Source: an uncultured Lachnospiraceae bacterium (GTDB taxonomy: Bacteria > Bacillota_A > Clostridia > Lachnospirales > Lachnospiraceae). From it: a DNA stretch of 7,301 bases. The stretch covers positions 1 to 7,301 of the forward strand of contig CAJUOF010000103.1 of NCBI GenBank assembly GCA_910587905.1, read 5' to 3'. The position numbers and the translations under genes were made by a program. This document shows positions 1 to 5,755 of this stretch, one piece after another; position 1 is the stretch's first letter, and every line of letters begins with the position of its first letter. Under the pieces are notes generated by a model, which worked only from the letters and a program-made list of their open reading frames with translations, searched no databases and was not told the origin of the DNA.

Positions 1-9
1 TAAATAAAA

Positions 10-53
10 TGCTAAGTCATAGATTCTGACCTATGGCTTAGCACTATTTTTTT
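10..53 (+). terminator. Rho-independent terminator of an off-window gene
   Basis: A 13-bp stem (arms 10-22 and 31-43, one G-U pair) with an 8-base loop is followed by CTATTTTTTT. This is the classic intrinsic terminator layout on the + strand. It probably ends a gene lying left of the window. The reverse strand offers only a weak T-rich tail (bases 1-10), so function in that direction is uncertain. Confidence 0.8.
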
Positions 54-161
54 ACTTCAACTTCGAAAGACAGGTATTATAAGCCCTTTCCTCCAAAAAT
101 GGCAAGACAGATTTCCCGTCTTGTGAGCGCCTCCCTTCCAGGCAATATGAAACACCGGCTA

Positions 162-190
162 TTGGAAGTTTTGAAATTATGTGCTATACT
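162..190 (+). promoter_or_regulatory. Sigma-A-like promoter with extended -10, upstream of the Uma2 pseudogene
   Basis: TTGGAA (162-167) and TATACT (185-190) are separated by exactly 17 bases, and a TG one base before the -10 gives an extended -10 element. The start codon of the Uma2 remnant lies 32 bases past the -10, and AAGGAAGGG (209-217) sits between them. The promoter looks intact although the gene it serves is broken. Confidence 0.6.
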
Positions 191-222
191 TTTATCAGCA
201 TTTAGAATAAGGAAGGGATCTC

Positions 223-588
223 ATGGCACTGGCGCAGACAAAGCATTGCACAGAAGACGATTATTATAATCTTCCGGAAGATGTCCGGGCAGAGCTGGTC
301 GACGGTCAGCTCATCTATAATCAGGCGGTACCCTCGACCATTCATCAGATGATACTGAGTGAATTGCATACTGTCATAAACAACTACATCAAATCAACGG
401 GCGGCTCTTGTCGTGTTTTCCCGCTCCCTTCGCCGTCGAACTATGCACAAACAGGAAAGCCATAGTCGAGCCGGATATCAGCATCATTTGTGACCGCTTT
501 CCAAATCAGGACTTATCCCTTCCAGGATAAAGTCAAAGCCAATATTTACAGGGACCTGTGGATTGACTTTGGGGAATTGGATCTATAG
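223..588 (+). pseudogene. Uma2-family (DUF820) putative endonuclease, frameshifted and internally deleted
   Basis: The first 66 codons read as a typical Uma2 N-terminus (TEDDYYNLPEDVRAELVDGQ), continuing to CRVFP near 420. The expected next segment, APFAVEL, begins at 423 in another frame, so one base has been lost there. That frame runs through the conserved VEPDISIICDR and stops at 531. The family C-terminus, YPFQDKVKANIY to FGELDL, then reappears in the original frame and stops at 586-588. The middle segment of about 65-70 residues, which normally holds the IIEIVSPS and EYWIVDP regions, is missing. Uma2 proteins are usually about 190 residues and belong to the PD-(D/E)XK nuclease fold, so this copy should be inactive. 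AAGGAAGGG lies 5 bases before the ATG. The identification is by remembered family motifs. Confidence 0.85.
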
Positions 589-591
589 CCT

Positions 592-609
592 GGCGGCAGA
601 TCTCCCGCC
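592..609 (+). terminator. Weak terminator-like hairpin after the Uma2 remnant
   Basis: GGCGG (592-596) and CCGCC (605-609) can pair around an 8-base loop, 3 bases after the pseudogene's last stop codon. The following bases, TTCTTGTG, are only partly T-rich. It may be a weak or degraded terminator separating the pseudogene from the sigma operon. Confidence 0.25.
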
Positions 610-642
610 TTCTTGTGCAAAAAGAAAAAAATTGCAGATTTA

Positions 643-671
643 TGAATGGATTGCTCCCGTACAATCGTATT
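643..671 (+). promoter_or_regulatory. Possible ECF-type promoter of the sigma operon
   Basis: TGAATG (643-648) and CGTATT (666-671) are 17 bases apart. This resembles ECF promoters, which have a TGAAAC-like -35 and a CGTA/CGTC-like -10 with 16-17 bases between. No good sigma-A pair was found nearby; TACAAT at 660-665 lacks a partner at the right distance. ECF factors often transcribe their own operon, so an autoregulatory promoter would fit. Two short degenerate boxes can match by chance. Confidence 0.3.
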
Positions 672-718
672 AAAGATGAGAATCCAAAAAGCAATCACAA
701 AATAAGGGAGGAATCCAT

Positions 719-1171
719 ATGGGAAACACAATGTTAGCAACCATCACCGCACTGTCACTGGGCTTAACCTGCGTCGTCTCGGCAGGCTCCGGGGCCGGAT
801 GTCACAGCGTGGACGCAGGGAATGGTGTCTGCAATTACACCGGAAGCGTCTGCAGCTATATCGACGAGGACGGCGACGGGATCTGCGACTACGCCCACGG
901 TTCCTGCAGCTATGTGGACGAGGACGGCGATGGGATCTGCGACTACGCCCACAGCGCCTGTGGCTATGTGGACGCAGACGGCGACGGGATCTGCGACAAT
1001 TGCGGGAGATATCATCAAGGCGGCCCCGTCTGGGAAGAAACAAATTCGGCTGACACAGACCGTGAGGACAGTTACAATAATTCTGTGAATTACTCCGCCC
1101 GCCCGGGCGCACAGCGTGGACATCACGGGCAGGGCCACGGACACGGCTCCCGGGGCCGGTGCGGCAGATAA
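719..1171 (+). CDS. Small exported protein with three DxDGDGICD calcium-loop repeats and His/Gly tail
   Basis: This is a 150-residue protein with AAGGGAGG (704-711) 7 bases before its ATG. Residues 6-22 form a hydrophobic, signal-like stretch. The N-terminus lacks Lys or Arg, and C28 (SGAGC) is at best a poor lipobox, so export is likely but the route is unclear. Residues 45-98 are three 18-residue repeats of the form C-x-Y-x-D-x-DGDGICD. The spaced Asp residues match calcium-binding loops of the thrombospondin type 3/EF-hand kind, and each repeat also has two Cys. The C-terminus is basic and His/Gly-rich (HHGQGHGHG). It is the first gene of an operon, 13 bases before an ECF sigma gene. Calcium or other metal binding is inferred from the motif. 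A sensor, ligand or target role in the sigma circuit is speculation. I recognise no named family. Confidence 0.75.
   Translation: MGNTMLATITALSLGLTCVVSAGSGAGCHSVDAGNGVCNYTGSVCSYIDEDGDGICDYAHGSCSYVDEDGDGICDYAHSACGYVDADGDGICDNCGRYHQGGPVWEETNSADTDREDSYNNSVNYSARPGAQRGHHGQGHGHGSRGRCGR
851..1012 (+). repeat. Three in-frame 54-base tandem repeats encoding the calcium-loop units
   Basis: Copies start at 851, 905 and 959, each at a TGC/TGT Cys codon. The first two are nearly identical, and the third diverges at its end (CDNCGR instead of CDYAHG). The 54-base unit equals 18 codons, so gain or loss of a unit keeps the frame. It also explains why other frames through this stretch stay open. Confidence 0.9.
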
Positions 1172-1184
1172 AAAGGGAACTATA

Positions 1185-1667
1185 ATGCGGAGCGAAGAAG
1201 AGGTAGAAAGGGCCGTCGAACTGCATTCCGACACCGTTCGGCGGCTCTGCATGATCCATCTGAAAAATTATGCAGATACCGAGGACATATTTCAGACCGT
1301 GTTCCTGAAATATGCCCTTAGTTCCGTATTGTTTGAAAGCGAAGAACACGAAAGAGCCTGGTTCATCCGGGTTACCATCAATGCCTGCAAAGACTTGCTC
1401 AAAAGCTTTTTCCACAGCCGCACCGTCTCCCTGGACGAACTGATGGAACAGCCCGCAGCCCTGCCTCCGGATCACAGAGAAGTGATAGAAGCCGTACTTG
1501 CCCTGCCTCAAAAATACAGAGACGTCGTCTATCTCCATTATTTTGAAGACTATACGGTTCCTCAGATCAGCCGCATATTAGGCAAAAACGTAAATACCAT
1601 CTACACACTCCTGACCCGTTCCAGGCGAATGCTTCGGGAAAAGCTGGGAGGTGACGACTATGAATGA
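1185..1667 (+). CDS. ECF-family RNA polymerase sigma factor
   Basis: This 160-residue protein has the usual length for a minimal ECF (group 4) sigma factor. Region 2 covers about residues 10-75, including ADTEDIFQTVFLKYA, the core-binding and -10 helix signature, and ERAWFIRVTINACKDLLKS. A short linker leads to region 4 (about 105-155), with ALPQKYRDVVYLHYFEDYT and the helix-turn-helix VPQISRILGKNVNTIYTLL that reads the -35 element. The start at 1185 is chosen because AAAAGGGAA (1171-1179) sits 5 bases upstream; an in-frame ATG at 1116 would run through the preceding gene and lacks a clear RBS. Its stop overlaps the next gene by 8 bases, the usual layout for a sigma factor and its anti-sigma partner. 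It would direct RNA polymerase to a small regulon, perhaps including its own operon. The inducing signal cannot be read from the sequence. Confidence 0.93.
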   Translation: MRSEEEVERAVELHSDTVRRLCMIHLKNYADTEDIFQTVFLKYALSSVLFESEEHERAWFIRVTINACKDLLKSFFHSRTVSLDELMEQPAALPPDHREVIEAVLALPQKYRDVVYLHYFEDYTVPQISRILGKNVNTIYTLLTRSRRMLREKLGGDDYE

Positions 1668-2454
1668 CAAGATCAAAGAGGCTTTCCGGCAGATACAGGC
1701 AGAAGAGCCATTAAAAGACAGGACCAAAGCATTCCTCGCGCAAAAAACAAAAAGCTCCGCCAAACCGGTAAAACGCCGGTTCCCCATGTACGCCGCCGCC
1801 TGCGCATGCCTTCTGTTCCTGCTGGTCATGGGCCACCGGCTTTACTTTACCCAGACCTCGATCATCAGCATTGACATCAACCCGTCCCTGGAACTGGGCA
1901 TCAACCGGTTTGACAGGGTCATTTCCGTGAACAGCCTGAATGACGACGCCAGAGAGCTGACGGCCGCCATGGATATCAAATTCAGACATTACGAGGAAGC
2001 CGTCCGCCAGATCTTAGAAAACAAAAAGATAGCCGCCATGCTGTCCGACGACGAAGAGATGGTCATCACCGTCGCAGGCTCCGACGAAACCCAATCCGCC
2101 CAAATCCTTTCCAAACTGGAAGGGTGCACGGCAGGCCATAAAAATACCCACTGCTACCATTCCTCTTCGGCAGAAGTCACATCCGCCCATGAGGCGGGCC
2201 TTTCCTGTGGAAAATACAGGGCCTTTTTGGAATTACAGCTCCTGGACCCGGAAATCACTCCGGAAACTGTACAAGGGATGACCATGAGCGGGATCCGGGA
2301 TCTCATCGACCGCCTGTCAGACGGCGATGCAGGCGTTACCAAGGAACCATCTCCTGCCGGCGAGACGTCACCCGCCTGTGAGACACCGCAGGGTCAGGAC
2401 AGCGGGTGCGGCCGTCACGAATCCCACGGCGGCCACGGAGGCGGGCACAGATAG
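1660..2454 (+). CDS. Membrane anti-sigma factor with RsgI-type extracytoplasmic domain
   Basis: A 264-residue single-pass membrane protein. Residues 1-40 are a short charged cytoplasmic part (MNDKIKEAFRQIQAEEPL) likely to hold the ECF factor. A membrane segment spans about 42-58 after KRR. Outside lies an RsgI-like domain beginning ISIDINPSLELGINRFDRV and continuing through NDDARELTAAMDIKF. In RsgI proteins an Asn-Pro bond in this motif is, to my knowledge, self-cleaved as part of regulated intramembrane proteolysis; here it would be N74-P75. A later conserved-looking block is AHEAGLSCGKYRAFLELQ. The tail is Cys/His/Gly-rich (CGRHESHGGHGGGHR), like that of the gene at 719. The ATG at 1660 is preferred over the in-frame GTG at 1651 because GGGAGG (1646-1651) lies 8 bases before it. 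It overlaps the sigma gene by 8 bases, suggesting translational coupling. The anti-sigma role rests on synteny and domain type; its N-terminus does not look like the longer RsgI_N domain. Confidence 0.85.
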   Translation: MNDKIKEAFRQIQAEEPLKDRTKAFLAQKTKSSAKPVKRRFPMYAAACACLLFLLVMGHRLYFTQTSIISIDINPSLELGINRFDRVISVNSLNDDARELTAAMDIKFRHYEEAVRQILENKKIAAMLSDDEEMVITVAGSDETQSAQILSKLEGCTAGHKNTHCYHSSSAEVTSAHEAGLSCGKYRAFLELQLLDPEITPETVQGMTMSGIRDLIDRLSDGDAGVTKEPSPAGETSPACETPQGQDSGCGRHESHGGHGGGHR

Positions 2455-2469
2455 ATCAGACGGCATCCG

Positions 2470-3747
2470 TCAGTGACCGGCCTCCAGCCGCCCCATAAGC
2501 TTCTGAATCCGCTTTTTCGAAAGCTTCTTTTTCTTCCCCTTCACCACCACCGTCAGATTTTCCGGCCGGAAGATCTCCCTCGCCATCCGTGCCATGTCCG
2601 ACTCCCGCACCGCCCCGTAGGCCCGCTTTTTAGCCTTGATGTCCGGATAATCCTCCCCCATGATGTGGCAGTCATAGGCCCGGTTCCAGTTGAAATCCCC
2701 CACGTCGTCCAGGGCCATGTCGCCGTTGTCCAGATAAATGGCCCGCACATACTCCAAATTCCCGCCGTCCCGTTTCAGGCGGCAGAAAATGTCCATGGTC
2801 CTGGCAAAAGCCTTGTAAAATTTGTCCCCAGCCACCTCATAACTTAACTGCAGGCTCCCGATGTTCCGATACCGTTCAAACTGATCGTCATAGCTGTAAA
2901 TATAACCGGTCTTTTCCGAGAGCTCCTGGTAGACCGGGCAGTAATCCCCCGTGAACAGCATATTATAAAAAAGATTCAACATGGCGCCGCTGTAGCGGGT
3001 CACGTCCACGTCGAAAGAAAAGGAGACCTCCGTGCCCCTTCCCTTTGCGATCACCGGCTCTCCCGTCCGCTTAAAAAAACAGTCCGGGACAGGGGCCAGA
3101 TTCCGCCGTTCCTTCGCCCCCTCAAAAAATTTCTGCTTTTCCAGCTCCTCCAGAAAATAAGAGACATCCTCCTGCGGACAATTCCCCGTCAGATAGAAAA
3201 ACAGATTCCTCCCGTCAAAAAAAGTCCGGCGAAACCTGGATAACTCCTTTTTCCCCATCTTCTTCAACCGCTTCTTCTTTCCGGCAATGGTCCTCGTCAG
3301 AGAGGTTCCCTCCCAGACCGCCCGTTCCGTCCTGGCCTCCAGGGACTTCCCCCTGTCATACTCCCGGATCTCCGCCAGGATCCGCTTCCGCTCCGTGTCG
3401 ATCTCCTCCTCCGAGAGTGCCAAAGGCTCCAGGAGTTTCAGGAAAATCCGGGCCGCCTCCCGGAAATGGACCGACGCCCCGCTGACGGAAAAATGGACGA
3501 ACTCTTTGTAGGTGGCCCCGTTCAGAGAAAGCCCCAGCTGATCCAGAGTCTGATACAGCCTTCCGTCCATGATTCGGTTCACGTTCCGGATCACCACATG
3601 CTCAAAAAAATGGGTGATTCCGTTCTCCTCCTTCCCCTCATACATGGGGCCCGCCTTCACATACAGACAGAGGCAGAAACTGTGTAGATGGGGATTTGGA
3701 TAAGAATAAACCGGGATCCCCGCCGTCGTCACAAATACTTGTTCCAT
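2470..3747 (-). CDS. M16-family zinc metallopeptidase (insulinase/processing-peptidase type)
   Basis: A 425-residue protein, the size of one two-domain M16 half. The inverted zinc motif HxxEH is intact as HFFEH (H46, E49, H50). The third ligand is probably E126 in ILAEIREY, about 76 residues on, which is the normal M16 spacing. The N-terminal catalytic domain covers roughly 1-180 and an M16_C-like domain roughly 185-350. There is no signal peptide or membrane segment, so it is probably a cytoplasmic peptidase acting on peptides or small proteins; the substrate is unknown. GGAG (3753-3756 on the complement) lies 5 bases before the ATG. It sits 23 bases downstream of ydcF and is the last gene of the - strand cluster. 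Gram-positive M16 genes often come as an active/inactive pair (YmfH/YmfF type), but no partner is present here. Confidence 0.9.
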   Translation of the reverse strand: MEQVFVTTAGIPVYSYPNPHLHSFCLCLYVKAGPMYEGKEENGITHFFEHVVIRNVNRIMDGRLYQTLDQLGLSLNGATYKEFVHFSVSGASVHFREAARIFLKLLEPLALSEEEIDTERKRILAEIREYDRGKSLEARTERAVWEGTSLTRTIAGKKKRLKKMGKKELSRFRRTFFDGRNLFFYLTGNCPQEDVSYFLEELEKQKFFEGAKERRNLAPVPDCFFKRTGEPVIAKGRGTEVSFSFDVDVTRYSGAMLNLFYNMLFTGDYCPVYQELSEKTGYIYSYDDQFERYRNIGSLQLSYEVAGDKFYKAFARTMDIFCRLKRDGGNLEYVRAIYLDNGDMALDDVGDFNWNRAYDCHIMGEDYPDIKAKKRAYGAVRESDMARMAREIFRPENLTVVVKGKKKKLSKKRIQKLMGRLEAGH

Positions 3748-3770
3748 ACATACTCCATAAAAATTCGCCG

Positions 3771-4589
3771 TTATTCGCTGCCCCGATGATCCGTAGAACC
3801 CCTTGAGGCATAAAGAGGATTCGCCTCCCGGACATGGTTTCCATATCGCTTCTTCAATTCCTCAAAGGCATGCCTCACCTCCTCCGGAATCTCCACATGG
3901 GCGATAAAATCCCGCCCCGACGGGCCGTACCCGTTCTCGTCGTCCCTAAGCCTGGGGATTTCACCCATGAGCAGACTGACATACCGCTCCATCTCCCACA
4001 TCCCATGGCTCTCAGAGGAATACGCCAGCGCCCCCTCCTTCACCGCCACCTCCGCCTCATAAGCGGCATAGTTGATGATCCGGACCTCGTCAGACACGTA
4101 CTTGCGCAGACCGGCTTCCATCCTGCGCTGCATGGAAGCGTCCTGGCAGAGGATGATGCTCCGGAAAGGAATGCCCTTCTCCTCCAAAAGCGCAAGGAGA
4201 TTGGTAATGTTGTTGCCGCAGTTGGTGGATTCCGTCTCAAGGTAATCCGCCTGTAAGCCGTAAACCGCAGACAGGTATCCCTGAAAGATTTCCGCCTCCG
4301 ACAGTCCCTCCGTCCTCAGGGAGGGATATTCCTGCCGCACCCTCTGCCTGAGGGTCTCCGTCGTATGACCCGCCCCGCCGACGATCACATATTTTTCTGC
4401 GATCCGCTCCTTCATCGCATGTGCGAGAACGTCTCCCCCCTGCAGAATGCTTCCTCCAAACAACACCATGACGTCCGCCTGACAGATTCCAAAACGCCTC
4501 TGCAAGCAATCTCCTGTGAGAACCTCCAGATCCCGTTTCCCACAAAATTTCCCCAGCACGTTGATGTAGTGAGCGATCTGCTCCTCCAT
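3771..4589 (-). CDS. ydcF: YdcF family protein (DUF218, SAM-binding in E. coli)
   Basis: A 272-residue protein closely matching E. coli YdcF (about 266 residues) in motif order: ADVMVLFGGSI (39-48), GGAGHTT (71-77), ESTNCGNN (120-127), CQDASMQRR (148-156) and the long C-terminal signature around ERYVSLLMGE, PRLRDDENGYGP and GRDFIAHVEIP (201-235). The DUF218 fold includes SanA and ElyC. E. coli YdcF is reported to bind S-adenosylmethionine, but its cellular reaction is not established. No signal peptide or membrane helix is seen, so it is probably cytoplasmic. GGGGAGGG (4597-4604 on the complement) lies 7 bases before the ATG, which fixes the start. The same frame stays open upstream to a TAA near 4740 but has no ATG, GTG or TTG there. 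It sits between the ybaK end of the cluster and the M16 peptidase, with 23 bases to the latter. Confidence 0.93.
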   Translation of the reverse strand: MEEQIAHYINVLGKFCGKRDLEVLTGDCLQRRFGICQADVMVLFGGSILQGGDVLAHAMKERIAEKYVIVGGAGHTTETLRQRVRQEYPSLRTEGLSEAEIFQGYLSAVYGLQADYLETESTNCGNNITNLLALLEEKGIPFRSIILCQDASMQRRMEAGLRKYVSDEVRIINYAAYEAEVAVKEGALAYSSESHGMWEMERYVSLLMGEIPRLRDDENGYGPSGRDFIAHVEIPEEVRHAFEELKKRYGNHVREANPLYASRGSTDHRGSE

Positions 4590-4627
4590 CCCGTATCCCT
4601 CCCCGGCGAACCCAATGTGGTCCCCAA

Positions 4628-4720
4628 TCAGTTTTTCCTGCTTCTCAGCGCAAGGCTGCTCTCCGCCATGAACATGATCGCATAATCGTCCCAGGCCGTA
4701 AAGCGGATGTTCTTCTTCAT
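4628..4720 (-). CDS. Possible 30-residue small protein between ybaK and ydcF
   Basis: An ATG at 4720 overlaps the ybaK stop codon (ATGA) and is preceded at 5 bases by GGAGGAG, a strong ribosome binding site. The frame runs 30 codons to TGA: it begins MKKNIRFTAWDDYAIMFMAE and ends LRSRKN. Third codon positions are mostly G or C, as in neighbouring genes. It fills most of the gap between ybaK and ydcF, and its stop lies 38 bases before the ydcF ATG. I recognise no family. It could be a genuine coupled small protein, a translational bridge to ydcF, or the N-terminal remnant of a longer gene. Confidence 0.4.
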   Translation of the reverse strand: MKKNIRFTAWDDYAIMFMAESSLALRSRKN

Positions 4721-5205
4721 GAGTTCTCCTCCGTTATGTCGGCGAAGCCGCATCCCGTGACAGAAACCAGATCCTGCGGCGATAGTTCGATCTGGAATCC
4801 CACCTTTCCCGCACTCACAAACATCCTGTCATACTGCTTTGCTGTCTCATGAAGGAAAGTCAGGAACTGCTTCTTCATTCCGATCGGGGAACAGCCGCCA
4901 TGCACATACCCGGTGAGCGGCAGAAGTTCCTTCTGCTTTATCATACGGATGGCTTTCTCCCCCGCTGCCTTTGCCGCCTTTTTCAGATCCAGCTCTGCTT
5001 TCACGGGAACCACAAACACATAATACTGACCAGACTTTCCCTGCGTGACGAGCGTCTTGAAAACCTGGTCGGCGTCCTCTTTTAGTATTGCCGCTATCTC
5101 TTCGCCGCTCATGGCGGCATCAGGCTCATAAGTATGCGCCATGTATCGGATTTTCTTCCCGTCCAAAATGCGCATAACGTTTGTTTTGTCGTTATTCTTT
5201 GGCAT
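4717..5205 (-). CDS. ybaK: Cys-tRNA(Pro)/Cys-tRNA(Cys) deacylase YbaK (EbsC)
   Basis: A 162-residue protein of the YbaK/EbsC (INS superfamily) type. It hydrolyses Cys wrongly attached to tRNA(Pro) by prolyl-tRNA synthetase, acting in trans in the cytoplasm. Motifs fit the family: N-terminal TNVMRILDGKKI, the conserved lysine in QVFKTLV (K50, equivalent to the essential K46 of the E. coli and Haemophilus proteins), DLKKAAKA (73-80) and the GGCSPIGMKK loop (103-112). The start at 5205 is preferred over an in-frame ATG at 5241 because MPKNNDKTNVMR matches the usual N-terminus and GGAGAGG (5215-5221 on the complement) lies 9 bases before it. The longer form would also overlap the upstream gene by 32 bases. 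It begins 4 bases after the stop of a second editing-domain gene, implying co-transcription and a shared proofreading role. Confidence 0.93.
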   Translation of the reverse strand: MPKNNDKTNVMRILDGKKIRYMAHTYEPDAAMSGEEIAAILKEDADQVFKTLVTQGKSGQYYVFVVPVKAELDLKKAAKAAGEKAIRMIKQKELLPLTGYVHGGCSPIGMKKQFLTFLHETAKQYDRMFVSAGKVGFQIELSPQDLVSVTGCGFADITEENS

Positions 5206-5209
5206 ATGA

Positions 5210-5755
5210 TCAATCCTCTCCGGACAGATGTACCGTCTCATATCTATGGCCTGTTGCGGGAAGAAATTTCTCGATGATATCCCTCGTTTTCATCTTTAAG
5301 CTGGATGTACATACACATGGATGGCATCCCAAATACTCTCCCTTCAGCACATCCTCGTCAACCAAAAGCCGCACGGCATGATCTTTATCATTCATCAGCC
5401 CCATGATGCTCACCGCACCCGGCTCTATATCCAGATAGTGAAGCATCGCTCCCGCATCCGCAAATGACAGCCGTGCGGAATTAATCTGTGAGGAAAGCTC
5501 CTTGGTCTTGAACTTTTTGTCTCCCGGCATCATGAGCAGATAATAATTTGTTTTCTGTCTGTTGCAGAGAAATAGATTTTTGCAAATCAATACCCCGAGT
5601 ATGGCATCTATCTCATTGCAGGCTTCCATATTGTTTGCAGGCTCATGGTCTGTACGCCCGTATTCAATTCCAAGGCTGTCCAGGAAATCATATGTCCTGA
5701 TCTCCCTTGGAAGCCGTCCTTCTGTATTTTCAGGTCTTCCGTTATAAAGTTCCAT
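5210..5755 (-). CDS. Prolyl-tRNA editing protein, ProXp-ala/PrdX type (YbaK-like fold)
   Basis: A 181-residue protein matching the family annotated as prolyl-tRNA synthetase associated domain protein (ProXp-ala, PrdX). Members hydrolyse Ala-tRNA(Pro) in trans. Visible signatures are YDFLDSLGIEY (22-32), the lysine-bearing segment CKNLFLCNRQKT (K59 is the likely functional Lys), YYLLMMPGDKKFKTKELSSQ, the block PGAVSIMGLMND, the motif GCHPCVCTSSL and a C-terminal GHRYETVHL. The start at 5755 is chosen because GGAGGAG (5761-5767 on the complement) lies 5 bases upstream and the protein begins MELYNGRPENTEG. An in-frame ATG at 5803 would read through a preceding ORF. Its ATG overlaps the stop of that ORF (TGATG). 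It is followed after 4 bases by ybaK, so two related deacylases with different specificities are made together. The exact substrate (Ala versus another amino acid) is inferred from the family. Confidence 0.88.
   Translation of the reverse strand: MELYNGRPENTEGRLPREIRTYDFLDSLGIEYGRTDHEPANNMEACNEIDAILGVLICKNLFLCNRQKTNYYLLMMPGDKKFKTKELSSQINSARLSFADAGAMLHYLDIEPGAVSIMGLMNDKDHAVRLLVDEDVLKGEYLGCHPCVCTSSLKMKTRDIIEKFLPATGHRYETVHLSGED

Noticed and set aside
103..123. CAAGAC/GTCTTG hairpin in the left intergenic region
   Set aside because: It is six base pairs with a 9-base loop, no T run, and no adjacent gene context to give it a role.
799..1088. Alternative + frames through the 54-base repeats
   Set aside because: They stay open only because the repeat length is a multiple of three. 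The frame from 719 has the RBS and the motif-bearing product.
744..1538. Long - strand ORF (264 codons) opposite the repeat protein and sigma gene
   Set aside because: It is antisense to two well-supported genes, rich in Arg/His from the GC-biased repeat complement, has no RBS and shows no recognisable domain.
3834..4256. + strand ORF opposite ydcF
   Set aside because: It is antisense to a gene with clear family motifs and has no RBS or recognisable product.
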